Part shown: positions 8,742-18,886 of the stretch, one piece after another
How the letters are laid out: each line of letters starts with the position of its first letter
Numbering within the stretch: the first letter of the stretch is position 1
DNA from: Bacteroidales bacterium
GTDB taxonomy: Bacteria > Bacteroidota > Bacteroidia > Bacteroidales > Paludibacteraceae
Direction of reading: 5' to 3'
Assembly: GCA_021371875.1 (NCBI GenBank)
Contig: JAJFVH010000161.1
Span: forward strand, 1-60,890
Length of the DNA stretch: 60,890 nt
Made by a program: the position numbers and the translations under genes
Notes under the pieces: generated by a model
Database searches by the model: none
Told to the model about the DNA's origin: nothing
What the model saw: only the letters and a program-made list of their open reading frames with translations

Positions 8742-10022
8742 ATGAAAAAAATGTACTTTTTTAATCGTATGTTATTGCTGGTTTCGGCAATATTAATGAC
8801 GGGTGGACTTTATGCACAAACCAATTCTTATGCGTGGGATATGTCAGCAACAAGACCTGGGGCTACCGATGGAATATCTTGTGGAACGCTTGGATTTACA
8901 GAAACAGATATTACGATAGAGCTATGGCTTAATATACCAACTTCCAACTTCAATAATGGAGTAACAATTGCTTCAACAAGACATGATGGAGTGAAGGGAT
9001 TTAGCCTTGATGTGACCAGCGATGGCAAACTAAGGGGCTTTTTCCGGAATGACAATGGTGATAAACTGAATGGCAGAACTGATTTTGTTTTTCCGTTTTT
9101 CTTTGAAAAAGCAGATATTGTTGATAAATGGGTACATATTGCGATTGTTTTCTCGTCGACGAATAATATCGCACGTAGTTATTTGAACGGGGAAGTTTAT
9201 CAGGATTTGGTAAAGACCACAGATCCGTATGAACCTTATAATATTGGATGGATTGGAAACGGCACGGGTGCCTTACGTTTAGGATACTGGTATGCTGCAA
9301 GTGCAAAATTTTATGGAAAAATAGCCGATTTCCGTATTTGGTCTGTGGGTCGTACAGATGCAGAAATCAAAGCTAATTATAATAAAAACCTGACGGGCAC
9401 TTCTGAAGATAATCCGGGATTATACCTTAATTACAGATTTTACACTTACGAACGTGGCTTTATTAATGATGCAAACCCCACTGTTGCTACAAACAAAGGC
9501 TGGTGTAATCCTGAAGCTGCCTGGAACACTTATTACACGCGTGAAACACTCTCTTTGCAACCACAAAATCTTTCTATCGCTGACGGATTGCTTACCTGGG
9601 ATACAAGTACTGGAGCTTGGGAAGTAAATGTATATAAAGCAGATGACAACACCTTGGCTTTCTCTGATACAATCAATACAAACTCACTATCGCTTAATAG
9701 TATTGAAGAATTATCAGAAGGAGTTACATATTTTGCAAAAGTAAGAACTCAAAATAACGGTTTTTGGTCAGGGCAAGTTACTTCAGAACCATTTACAGTT
9801 ACAAAAATATCAACGGGTGTTGATAAAATTGAGCAACAAACGACTGTTCGTGTAAGCAATGGCTCATTGATTATTAATACTGAAAATTCTCAAACTGTCA
9901 ATATTTATGCTGTTAGTGGACAATTGATCCGACGTATTAATATAGTTGCCGGAGAAAACATCGTATCAAACCTTCCTAAAGGCATATATTTGGTTGATAA
10001 TCAAAAAGTAGTTGTCAGATAA
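8742..10022 (+). CDS. Secreted LamG/Fn3-like protein with T9SS sorting tail
   Basis: The 426-residue protein has a signal peptide (about 1-25, ending GLYAQ), a LamG-like domain (about 30-245; DITIELWLNIPTS, KWVHIAIVFSS, ADFRIWSVGRTDAEIK), an Fn3-like segment (about 285-350) and a T9SS sorting tail (about 365-426; VNIYAVSGQLIRRINI, PKGIYLVDNQK). No catalytic module is seen. Its linker after LamG (GFINDANPTVATNKGWCNP) is nearly the same as that in the 16,241 protein, so these two form one sub-branch and the 5,401/6,678 pair another. Likely role is carbohydrate binding at the cell surface. It is followed by an intrinsic terminator. Confidence 0.78.
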   Translation: MKKMYFFNRMLLLVSAILMTGGLYAQTNSYAWDMSATRPGATDGISCGTLGFTETDITIELWLNIPTSNFNNGVTIASTRHDGVKGFSLDVTSDGKLRGFFRNDNGDKLNGRTDFVFPFFFEKADIVDKWVHIAIVFSSTNNIARSYLNGEVYQDLVKTTDPYEPYNIGWIGNGTGALRLGYWYAASAKFYGKIADFRIWSVGRTDAEIKANYNKNLTGTSEDNPGLYLNYRFYTYERGFINDANPTVATNKGWCNPEAAWNTYYTRETLSLQPQNLSIADGLLTWDTSTGAWEVNVYKADDNTLAFSDTINTNSLSLNSIEELSEGVTYFAKVRTQNNGFWSGQVTSEPFTVTKISTGVDKIEQQTTVRVSNGSLIINTENSQTVNIYAVSGQLIRRINIVAGENIVSNLPKGIYLVDNQKVVVR

Positions 10023-10048
10023 TAAATAGTTGCTTTCTGAAAAAAATA

Positions 10049-10085
10049 CAATGGGGCAAATGAAAAATAATGCCCCATTGTTTTA
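10049..10085 (+). terminator. Intrinsic terminator after the 8,742 gene
   Basis: CAATGGGGCA (10,049-10,058) pairs perfectly with TGCCCCATTG (10,071-10,080) around a 12-nt loop and is followed at once by TTTTATT. This is a classic Rho-independent terminator. It splits the secreted-protein run, so the gene at 10,097 either has its own promoter, within or just upstream of the hairpin, or depends on read-through. Confidence 0.8.
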
Positions 10086-10096
10086 TTCAATAACGT

Positions 10097-12067
10097 ATGG
10101 AAAAAAAAGGTACACTTCTTTATTGGCTATTAATCATAGTAATAAGTTCTCTGAATTTAATTCCGGCAAAAGCAGGTAGTGGCGATTATGGCGCATGGAA
10201 CCTAACTACTGATCACAATGGTATGAACTGCGGTAATCTGAATTTTACCGAAAAAGAACTTGCTGTAGAATTCTGGATTTACATTGATGAGCAAGATGGA
10301 AAAAACACAGATGGAACAGCTATCATAAGCAACAGGCATGATGGAAATTATGGATTTACCGTCAGCCTGAATAAAAATACCAATAATCAAAATAAAATTG
10401 ATCTTCGTTTTTGGTTTAAAACGGTCAATGATGCCATCTACGCCATGTGGATACCTCGTGAAAATCTTTCAAACAAGTGGAATCATATAGCCTTTATCAT
10501 TTCATCAAAGGAAAAAAAGGCATCAGTTTATTTGAATACGGAACTGTTTAGTACAATCGATAATTTCAATGGGGACTGGAAAGGAAACATCAAAGCGGAT
10601 GGTAGTAATGTGGGTAATTTATGGTTGGCTTCGTGGTATACATCTCCAAAGCTTAATGGTAAATTAACCGATTTCAGGGTGTGGAATAAAGTAAGAAGTA
10701 TTGACGATATTAGGGCTGACTATAAAGAAGTACTAACAGGAACAGAACCCGGATTGCAAAAATACTATACTTTCGACAATGAAATATTTGCGCAAAAGCC
10801 AGTAAAACTTGTAATTGAAAACGACCACCTGACATGGACTGCCGAAGGTGAAAGTTGGGAGGTAGAAGTACGTTCATTGATCGACAACTCTGTTTTGAAA
10901 TCGGAAACCGTATATGAAAAATCGTATTCGTTGGTCGGTTTAGCTCCAAACAGTATAGTGTATGTGAGAACATTCAACAACGGATTTTATTCGGGTTGGG
11001 CATTTAAGTCGGACATTATTAAGGTTGGTTGTGTGGGCGATAGCAATACTTATGGAGCGGAAGCCACCGACCGGTCACAATATGCGTGGCCCGTACAAAT
11101 ACGCAGTATGTTGGGAAATAAATACGAAACCCGAAACTTTGGGGTTAACGGAGCACTTATGATGAACCACTTAAATGACGCATGGAAGAATAAAACTGCT
11201 TACAGCGACAATAAGTCATACGACCCGGATATTATCGTAATAGCTTTAGGTACAAACGATTCCAAGGATGGATATTGGGATGCCGTTAAGTTTAAAAATT
11301 CATATATTGATTTAATCGATGAGTTTAAAAACTACTCCGCAGAACCCGAAATTTACATGGCAATTCCCATTAAGGCGTATAGCAAATCATGGTCAATAAA
11401 CGATCAAACAATTCGCGAGCAAGTAATTCCAACCATGAAGGAAATATCAAAAGAAAAGGGTCTTCCTCTTATTGATTTATATTCTGTAACAAATAATATT
11501 GCAAATTTAATGGCTACGGACGGAATTCATCCGCGCGATGAAGGATTACGGATTATGGCACGTAAAATTGCAGATATTATGCAGCTGAAGAAACCGGTAG
11601 TTGAAACAAACAGCAGTACATCAACAACTATTTATGCTGACTATTATTGGTATAAAGACAATACGTTGATAAGTGGAGCAAATGCCAAGAGTTATACAGC
11701 AACCGAAATCGGAAATTACAAAGTTGCCATTAAACTTACAAACACTACCGAAGATGTTATCGTATCTGAACCAATTGTGGTTAACCAAGCTAATACAGTA
11801 TTGTATGCAAAAGGCGATTATCCCACATCGGTTGGTTCAACGCGTAAATCTGATAATCTGACAGCTATTTCTTCCTTTAATTATATTCAGGTTACCAATG
11901 GATTAGGCGCTACACTGTCGCTTTACGATATTGGAGGTCGGCATATAAAAGATGTAAGACTAACATCAGAAATAGAACTAATTAACACCTCTTCGCTGCC
12001 CAAAGGCTTGTATTTGTGTAAAATACAGAAGCACGACTCGGTAGTCACGACTAAAATACTAAAATAA
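10097..12067 (+). CDS. LamG + GDSL/SGNH esterase with T9SS tail
   Basis: This is a probable secreted carbohydrate esterase. The 656-residue protein has a signal peptide (about 1-26), a LamG domain (about 28-230) and a short Fn3-like stretch (about 240-305; WEVEVRSLIDNS). An SGNH hydrolase domain follows (about 310-495), with all four blocks visible: GDS with nucleophile Ser316, Gly in NFGVNG, Asn in ALGTNDSKDG, and Asp475/His478 in TDGIHP. A short Ig-like segment and a T9SS type-A sorting domain (about 590-656; SLYDIGGRHIKDV, PKGLYLCKIQ) complete it. The SGNH block lies after LamG, the reverse of the 6,678 protein. It precedes the large GH3 gene by only 18 nt, which suggests joint expression and action on the same glycan. 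Confidence 0.85.
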   Translation: MEKKGTLLYWLLIIVISSLNLIPAKAGSGDYGAWNLTTDHNGMNCGNLNFTEKELAVEFWIYIDEQDGKNTDGTAIISNRHDGNYGFTVSLNKNTNNQNKIDLRFWFKTVNDAIYAMWIPRENLSNKWNHIAFIISSKEKKASVYLNTELFSTIDNFNGDWKGNIKADGSNVGNLWLASWYTSPKLNGKLTDFRVWNKVRSIDDIRADYKEVLTGTEPGLQKYYTFDNEIFAQKPVKLVIENDHLTWTAEGESWEVEVRSLIDNSVLKSETVYEKSYSLVGLAPNSIVYVRTFNNGFYSGWAFKSDIIKVGCVGDSNTYGAEATDRSQYAWPVQIRSMLGNKYETRNFGVNGALMMNHLNDAWKNKTAYSDNKSYDPDIIVIALGTNDSKDGYWDAVKFKNSYIDLIDEFKNYSAEPEIYMAIPIKAYSKSWSINDQTIREQVIPTMKEISKEKGLPLIDLYSVTNNIANLMATDGIHPRDEGLRIMARKIADIMQLKKPVVETNSSTSTTIYADYYWYKDNTLISGANAKSYTATEIGNYKVAIKLTNTTEDVIVSEPIVVNQANTVLYAKGDYPTSVGSTRKSDNLTAISSFNYIQVTNGLGATLSLYDIGGRHIKDVRLTSEIELINTSSLPKGLYLCKIQKHDSVVTTKILK

Positions 12068-12085
12068 ATTTCGTCAAACTGTTTT

Positions 12086-15000
12086 ATGAAAAAAATTATA
12101 CTTGTTGTAGTAATTCTATTTGCTACATTAAATACCTATGCTCAATCATTGTTGGATAAGCGCATTGATGATTTGGTAAATTCCATGACTGTTCAGGAAA
12201 AATTAGAACAGATGTATACTAATCGTACCAGCTTTGGAGGAACACTAGCCAATTTGCGGCTTGGAATACCGGGCTTTGTAATGGGCGATAGCCCTCACGG
12301 AGTTCGTCTTACTTCCGATCGTTATAATCGTTCAGCTACCGCTTTCCCAACCGGAATAGCTATGGCAGCCACTTGGGATGAGAATGTGGTTGGCAAAATA
12401 GGCGAATATATGGGACTGGAATTTTGGTCATTCGACCGTCAGCAGGTATTAGGTCCATGTCTCGATTTGGTACGCGATTCGCGCGGAGGACGTACAGCCG
12501 AGGGCGGAGGCGAAGATCCTTATTTGGCAGGCCATTTGGCAAAATCATTTACTATTGGTATGCAAAAATATCCGGTAATTGCCACTCTAAAACACTTTAT
12601 GGGCGAAAGTATGCAGTCTAACCGTTTAAAAATGGATGTGATTGCCAGCCAACGATGGTTGATGGATTTTTCTGGATACAATTTTAGAATTCCAATACAA
12701 GATGCCGGTGCTATGAGCATTATGGGATCATATAATAAAATCAATGGAGATAAAGCTGCCGAAAGTAGTATATTACTAAAAACAGTGCTACGTGAACGTT
12801 GGGGATTCCCGTTTTATGTGGTTTCGGACTGGGCTAATATTGATGATGCTCGAAATGCTGTACGTGCCGGAACCGAAATATGTATGGGTTCATCTATTTA
12901 TGAGGCCGACTTGCCAGCTTTGGTAGAAAATGGGCACGTAACTATGACACAAATTAACAATGCGGTAAGGAACATATTGCGGACTAAAATACTGAATGGT
13001 ATGTTGGATTATTATCCGGCAGGTAATGAATCGAATGCAAAATCGGATGAAATTACTAGTTTGAACCTATTGGCCGCTCAAAAATCAATCATATTACTTA
13101 AAAATGAAACTTCAGGTGTTAATCCCATTTTGCCTCTTCGAAAAACAGGAATTAAGATAGCTCTTATCGGGCCTAATGCGATAGCCGAAAACCTGAATTG
13201 TTCCGGAAGTAGCGCTACAAATCCACCTTATGCTATTAGTGTGAGAAAAGGTTTAGAAGATAAAATTGGGAGTTCCAATATTGTTTATACTAAAGGTTGC
13301 GATATTAACTCAACATCTAAAACCGGTTTTGCTGAAGCAAAAGCTCTTGCAGCTGATGTCGACTATGTAATTTTTGCCGGAGGGTTGGATAATACACAAG
13401 AAGGCGAGCAGAGTTTTGGCCCGCATAACGACCGCGTTGGAGGTTCATTTGCATTACCAGCTATACAGCAAGAACTGATTAACGAGTTGGCAAGTGTGAA
13501 TCCAAACCTGATTGCAATAATACAGAGTGGCGGTGTTTGTACTTTCAACGATTGTTTGTCTAATATTAAAGGATTTATATATTCATTTTATGCGGCTCAG
13601 GAAGCCGGACATGCTATTGCCGATGTCGTTTTCGGAGATTACAATCCAGCTGGTAGGATGCCACTTTCAATGCCTATGCAGGATAGTGATTTCCCTGAAT
13701 GGAAAGAAGAAGTATTCCGTAAATTTGAGCTGAATTTGGATGGTGGTTACCGTTGGTTAGATGAAAAAGGTATTTCGCCCCGTTATGCATTCGGATATGG
13801 TTTGAGTTATACTACTTTTGCCTATTCAAATCTTCAAATGCCTACGGAAATAATTGCGGGACAACCTTTTAGCATAACTGTTGATGTGAAAAATACGGGT
13901 TCACGAGCAGGTGAAGAGGTAGTTCAAGTTTATTTAAGTGCACCAATGGACAAAGTGTGGATGCCAAAAAAAGAGTTGAGAGGCTTTAAACGTATAAAAC
14001 TAGAGGCTGGTGAAACTAAATCAGTTACATTTAATTTTTGTGCCGATGATTTTTATTATTGGAATCAAACCGGGCGAAAATACGAAGTACAAACAGGTAC
14101 TTATACTTTCCGTGTGGGTAGTTCCTCCGATAATTTGCCGCTTTCGCAACAGTTAACGTTTAAGTCTGGAACAGGAAAGCCTGATTTGCGCGTTACTCGT
14201 ATATATACAATGCCGCGCTATCCACTTATTGGACAAAAAGTGAGTTTTTATGCCTTGGTTAAAAATCAAGGAAATGCGGCGACCACTTCAACTACAGCAT
14301 ATTCGATTTTATTTTCTGTTGCAGGGCAACAAGCAGCAACTACAGGTCAGACTAAGACAATTATTGCTCCGGGGCAAGTTCAGTTGATTAGCTCTGAAGG
14401 CGTTTGGACTGCAGAAACAGCCGGCAAAATGCAAATGCAAGCTCAGCTATCATTTGTAAATGGAAGCGTGGAGTGGGACATAAATAATAATTTATATACA
14501 ACGGATGTCGAAATTTTCGATCCGGTTGATGTTGCATCTCAATATAAAAATCTGGCATACCTGAAAGATGTTACGGTTTCTTCCGAATCAGGAAAGTATT
14601 TTGGAAAACAACTGGTTGATGGCGATTTGTCTACCCGCTGGGATTCGGGAAACAGCGTCGAAGAATCGACAGTTGTAGATTTGGCAGCTTCGTGCGATAT
14701 CGATAAAATAGAGTTGTTTTGGGATACTGATTATGCAAAGCAATATGTCCTTGAGAAATCTATGGATGGATTGAATTGGACCGAATTAAAAAAAATCACA
14801 ACTGGTGCAGGTGCGGCAGAATATCATAGCTTTGACCATTTTGATATGCGTTATATCCGTATTCGTTTTACGGAGAGAAAATCAGGGGCAAGCAAATACT
14901 CTTTACGTGAAATACGAGTATTCGGATATGAAAAAGAAAAAATGCCAATTGCGAGAGTGATTCTACAAGAAAAGACTGTGTTGCTCCCTCATGCTAAAAC

Positions 15001-16171
15001 TTATGTAGATGGAACTGGTTCAGCTAATTCTATAGATGGTGAACTTAGCTTTCAGTGGCAACAAGTCAGCGGACCGGTACAGGCAACAATATTATCTCCA
15101 AATTTGCCATTGACCGAAATAACTTTCAATACAGAAGGCACTTATGTGTTTCGTTTAACTGTGTCTAATGGCATTAATATCGCTTTCAAGGATTTCGCTA
15201 TTGCTGTATGTTATCCTACCGCATCCAACGATTTGGCACTTAAAAAAACAACTTCCGCATCGTCTTCAGAAAAAATAAATATGTATCCGCAAGCAGCTGT
15301 TGATGGCAATGATAACACACGTTGGTCATCGGCACAAAAGAACGGAGAATGGTGGCAGGTTGACTTGCAACATCAGGTTAAACCTAGTCTGATTTCTATG
15401 CTATGGCATAATGAGTATGCAAAAAAATATAATATACAAATTTCTATTGATGGTAATACATGGCAAAATTATGCCGTAAACGATGCATTTGCCGGAGGCA
15501 CTTCGACTAATAGCAACTCAGGAGATGTGGTCGGACGTTATGTTAGAGTAAATTGTGTTGAACGGTCGGGCCAATGGGAAGCCTCAATAAAGACATTTAA
15601 TTTGTATGGAACCTTCTTTACAAATGACAATCAAATCCCGGTAGCCAGAGTTCGCCATTATAAACAGGATAATTATTTTATGCTAGATGCACAAGAGAGT
15701 TCGGATGCTGATAATGATGGTTTAACTTATGCATGGTCACAAATAACGGGTCCCACTTTTGTAACAATTGAGAATCCAACTAATTCTATTGCCAAAATAA
15801 CAGAGTTACAGCCCGGCTCTTACTTTTTCAAAGTAACAGTAGACGATGGAAAAGATATAGATTTTAAAATACTACATGTTGCCGTCGGAAAAAATGAAAC
15901 ACGAATAGTTTCAACTGCTTCTGATAATGACTCTAATCGGTTGTCGATTTTTCCCAATCCGGCAAAAGATCATATATCTATTAGTGTAATTGGGGCAACG
16001 AATGCTTTAATCAAAATTTTAGACATTAATGGAAGGGAAATTCTTCAACAGAATTATAGTGAAAATAAAACTATTGACATAACAGAAAAAGGTTTGTTCC
16101 GTTCAGGTGTTTATTTCGTAAAAGTAATAGAGCAGAAAGGTATTTTAGTGAAAAAATTCATGATAAATTAG
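12086..16171 (+). CDS. Large multi-domain GH3 glycosidase with CARDB, F5/8C and PKD-like modules and T9SS tail
   Basis: This is a secreted family-3 beta-glycosidase carrying binding modules. The order in 1,361 residues is signal peptide (1-20), GH3 N-domain (about 25-310; likely nucleophile Asp248 in VVSDWANID), GH3 C-domain (about 330-560), Fn3-like (about 600-690), CARDB-like (about 697-800), discoidin/F5-8C (about 820-945), PKD-like (about 953-1040), second discoidin (about 1048-1175), second PKD-like (about 1181-1270) and T9SS type-A sorting domain (about 1280-1361; SIFPNPAKDH). It is almost twice the usual GH3 length. The two discoidin modules imply tethering to polymer. The canonical PNP sorting motif differs from the tails of the LamG paralogues. 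Substrate is not readable. Confidence 0.9.
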   Translation: MKKIILVVVILFATLNTYAQSLLDKRIDDLVNSMTVQEKLEQMYTNRTSFGGTLANLRLGIPGFVMGDSPHGVRLTSDRYNRSATAFPTGIAMAATWDENVVGKIGEYMGLEFWSFDRQQVLGPCLDLVRDSRGGRTAEGGGEDPYLAGHLAKSFTIGMQKYPVIATLKHFMGESMQSNRLKMDVIASQRWLMDFSGYNFRIPIQDAGAMSIMGSYNKINGDKAAESSILLKTVLRERWGFPFYVVSDWANIDDARNAVRAGTEICMGSSIYEADLPALVENGHVTMTQINNAVRNILRTKILNGMLDYYPAGNESNAKSDEITSLNLLAAQKSIILLKNETSGVNPILPLRKTGIKIALIGPNAIAENLNCSGSSATNPPYAISVRKGLEDKIGSSNIVYTKGCDINSTSKTGFAEAKALAADVDYVIFAGGLDNTQEGEQSFGPHNDRVGGSFALPAIQQELINELASVNPNLIAIIQSGGVCTFNDCLSNIKGFIYSFYAAQEAGHAIADVVFGDYNPAGRMPLSMPMQDSDFPEWKEEVFRKFELNLDGGYRWLDEKGISPRYAFGYGLSYTTFAYSNLQMPTEIIAGQPFSITVDVKNTGSRAGEEVVQVYLSAPMDKVWMPKKELRGFKRIKLEAGETKSVTFNFCADDFYYWNQTGRKYEVQTGTYTFRVGSSSDNLPLSQQLTFKSGTGKPDLRVTRIYTMPRYPLIGQKVSFYALVKNQGNAATTSTTAYSILFSVAGQQAATTGQTKTIIAPGQVQLISSEGVWTAETAGKMQMQAQLSFVNGSVEWDINNNLYTTDVEIFDPVDVASQYKNLAYLKDVTVSSESGKYFGKQLVDGDLSTRWDSGNSVEESTVVDLAASCDIDKIELFWDTDYAKQYVLEKSMDGLNWTELKKITTGAGAAEYHSFDHFDMRYIRIRFTERKSGASKYSLREIRVFGYEKEKMPIARVILQEKTVLLPHAKTYVDGTGSANSIDGELSFQWQQVSGPVQATILSPNLPLTEITFNTEGTYVFRLTVSNGINIAFKDFAIAVCYPTASNDLALKKTTSASSSEKINMYPQAAVDGNDNTRWSSAQKNGEWWQVDLQHQVKPSLISMLWHNEYAKKYNIQISIDGNTWQNYAVNDAFAGGTSTNSNSGDVVGRYVRVNCVERSGQWEASIKTFNLYGTFFTNDNQIPVARVRHYKQDNYFMLDAQESSDADNDGLTYAWSQITGPTFVTIENPTNSIAKITELQPGSYFFKVTVDDGKDIDFKILHVAVGKNETRIVSTASDNDSNRLSIFPNPAKDHISISVIGATNALIKILDINGREILQQNYSENKTIDITEKGLFRSGVYFVKVIEQKGILVKKFMIN

Positions 16172-16240
16172 CTTTAATGACTCCATTGAATATTTTGTGA
16201 TATATAAAAGTTATGTTTTAAATTTAATAAATTATGCTTT

Positions 16241-18886
16241 ATGAAAAAAGCCAGTTTTCCATCCCGTATGCTGCTAATTTGTTTAGTAGTATTTTTAATA
16301 AACACGTTTGATTTGTATGCTAATGAAGATTTCAAAGGCTGGGAATTCAAAACCGGACATACAGGTATGGCTTGTGGTAATCTTACTTTTACCGATCATT
16401 CACTTACTATTGAGTTTTGGATAAATATGAACCAATTAGCTGCAACCACTGAAAGTACGAATGTTATTGAAACCTTCGGTGACCCTTATGGATTTATTAT
16501 TAATATTCGGAAAAACTCAGTAAATAACAATGCATTGGAATTAAGATTGTTTGCTAAAGACCGTCAGGCAACTCCCGGAACTGTATATTTTTTTATTCCT
16601 GCTGATAAATACACTGATAGATGGGCTCATATTGCCTTTGTAATATCAGAAGCAGATCAAAAAGCATATGCTTATGTAAATGGAGTTCTCTACGGCACGA
16701 CAAATGCTGTAGGAGGATATTACGGAAATTACAAATCTGATGGAACTACAACCAGAGCATTAAATGTGGGAGGAGCATTTTGGAGTAGTCCAAAATTTAT
16801 TGGTAAGCTGGCAGACTTAAGAATTTGGTCTGTTGCGCGTTCAGCTCAACAAATAAAAGACAACTATAACAAACATATCGAAGGTTCAGTAACCGGTTTG
16901 TTTATAAATTACAAGTTCTTAACGTATGAACGGGGTATTATTAATGATGCAAATCCATTGGTTACGACAAATAAAGGTTGGTGTAACCCTTCTACGAACT
17001 GGAGTACTTATTATGCAACTGAAAGTTTGTCGGTATATGCCAGAAACTTATCGCTATCGAATGGATTATTGCAGTGGAATACAAGCGCAGGAGCCTGGGA
17101 AGTGGCTGTATTTAAGGTAGATGACAATACAAATGTTTTTACAGATACAATAGCCACCAATTCAATTTCTCTGAGAGATATTGCTGAGTTGGGTGTGGGA
17201 CTTTCTTACTATACAAAGGTTAGAACTCAAAATAACGGATTTTATTCTAATTGGGTAACAACCGAAAATTTTTCAATTGACAGGTATTACAGATTCAGTG
17301 GAAACGGAGCGTGGAATGACCCATCTAATTGGGAAAAGTCGTATGATAATGTAAATTGGATAGGTGCTGATGTGGTTCCATCATCCGCTTCTGCAACAGC
17401 AATTACAATTCAGAACGGTCAGTCGGTTGTTGTTAATAATGATATGACAGCCAATAGTGTGACAGTTAAAGCAGGTGGAAATCTGACTCTAAACGAAGCA
17501 GCCAATGTGAATATCAGCTCGTTGACACTTGAAAGTAATAGTGGTGCAACAGCAACTTTGCTGGATAATTATTCCACACCAACTATTAGAGCTACCGTGC
17601 AACAATACGTTGACGCCGGACGCAACTGGTATGTCAGCTCTCCGGTAAGTGTTGCGTCTTATACTGTTTTGGACAAAGGGACATCAGTTGTTGAATTCAA
17701 TGAAGTGACAAAAAACTGGGACCCTGTGGCTTCCGGAAATCTTACTCCGGGTAAAGGGTATATTCAGGTAGCTTCTGCCTCACAGCCAGGTTCTTCGGGG
17801 ACTATTGTTTTTGCCGATAAACTCACCAACTCAGGCGATATTACTGTACAGCTTACTCGCACAGAATCAGGAAGTAGTAGAGGGTTTAATTTAGTCGGGA
17901 ATCCGTATCCTTCCTATTTGGATTGGTCGAAAGTAGCCGCAGCAAACCCTAACGTATTGCCTACGGCCTGGTTTCGCACAAAAAAAACAGTTGAAGCTGG
18001 CGGGGGATACACTTTTGCAACCGTAAATGTCAAAAACGAAACTCCGATTATTGTAAATGGAGATGCTAACACCGCAATCACCAACTATATTCCGCCTATG
18101 CAGGCGTACTGGGTACGGTTAGTTGAAAATCCGGTTTCAAACAACTTTACGGTCACTAATGCCATGCGTGATTATCCTGACAACACCGAAAACAAACTTA
18201 AGTCACCGAGACAAAACAATATAAAAATGATTCGCTTGCAAGTTTCAAATGGAAACTCTACTGACGAAACCGTACTGTATTCCACATCTGCTGCCTCCGA
18301 TAGTTATGATAGATACGATTCTCCGAAAATGAGCAACACTTCTCCTTCTGTCCCTGAAATTTTCACACAAATAGGTTCAGAAAAACTTGTTATAAATGGT
18401 ATGAATGAAATAAAATACGATACAGAAATTCCACTTGGATTCAGCACATTGCAAGCCGATGACTTTAGTATTAGAGCTTTTGAGCTCAATAATTTTGATA
18501 GTAATACCATAATTGTACTTAAAGACAATGATCTGAAAACCGAACAAGACTTAACCAATGGCACAACATACAACTTCAAATCAGGAATAACAAATACCGC
18601 TTATCGTTTCAGTTTGATTTTTAGAGTTAAGGGTACAACTACTGAAGTAACCAATAGTCCAGATAAAATAGATGCCCGGGTATTTGTGAATACACAAAAT
18701 CAGATAACCATAGTTGGTCCTGAAAAATGCATATATAGAGTTTATAATACATTGGGACAGAAACAGCTTGATGGCATACTCAAATCCACAAATCAGTGTA
18801 TTGACAAGCTTAATGTTTCAGGAGTTTACTTTGTTGAATTATCCACAAATGGTCATAGAAAAACTATAAAAGTAGTAATCCATTAA
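16241..18886 (+). CDS. LamG protein with long adhesin-like region and T9SS tail
   Basis: The 881-residue protein has a signal peptide (about 1-28), a LamG domain (about 30-240), an Fn3-like segment (about 275-345), then a long beta-rich stretch. That stretch opens with FSGNGAWNDPSNWEKS and continues through VNNDMTANSVTVKAGGNLTL (about 395-415), a motif type common in large Bacteroidota surface proteins. It ends in a T9SS sorting domain (about 815-881; YRVYNTLGQKQLDG, VSGVYFVELSTNG). There is no recognisable catalytic module. Its LamG and linker are closest to those of the 8,742 protein, with a new C-terminal part added. The likely role is surface attachment or polysaccharide binding. It closes the secreted-protein run; the 235 nt after it contain nothing I can name. 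Confidence 0.75.
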   Translation: MKKASFPSRMLLICLVVFLINTFDLYANEDFKGWEFKTGHTGMACGNLTFTDHSLTIEFWINMNQLAATTESTNVIETFGDPYGFIINIRKNSVNNNALELRLFAKDRQATPGTVYFFIPADKYTDRWAHIAFVISEADQKAYAYVNGVLYGTTNAVGGYYGNYKSDGTTTRALNVGGAFWSSPKFIGKLADLRIWSVARSAQQIKDNYNKHIEGSVTGLFINYKFLTYERGIINDANPLVTTNKGWCNPSTNWSTYYATESLSVYARNLSLSNGLLQWNTSAGAWEVAVFKVDDNTNVFTDTIATNSISLRDIAELGVGLSYYTKVRTQNNGFYSNWVTTENFSIDRYYRFSGNGAWNDPSNWEKSYDNVNWIGADVVPSSASATAITIQNGQSVVVNNDMTANSVTVKAGGNLTLNEAANVNISSLTLESNSGATATLLDNYSTPTIRATVQQYVDAGRNWYVSSPVSVASYTVLDKGTSVVEFNEVTKNWDPVASGNLTPGKGYIQVASASQPGSSGTIVFADKLTNSGDITVQLTRTESGSSRGFNLVGNPYPSYLDWSKVAAANPNVLPTAWFRTKKTVEAGGGYTFATVNVKNETPIIVNGDANTAITNYIPPMQAYWVRLVENPVSNNFTVTNAMRDYPDNTENKLKSPRQNNIKMIRLQVSNGNSTDETVLYSTSAASDSYDRYDSPKMSNTSPSVPEIFTQIGSEKLVINGMNEIKYDTEIPLGFSTLQADDFSIRAFELNNFDSNTIIVLKDNDLKTEQDLTNGTTYNFKSGITNTAYRFSLIFRVKGTTTEVTNSPDKIDARVFVNTQNQITIVGPEKCIYRVYNTLGQKQLDGILKSTNQCIDKLNVSGVYFVELSTNGHRKTIKVVIH

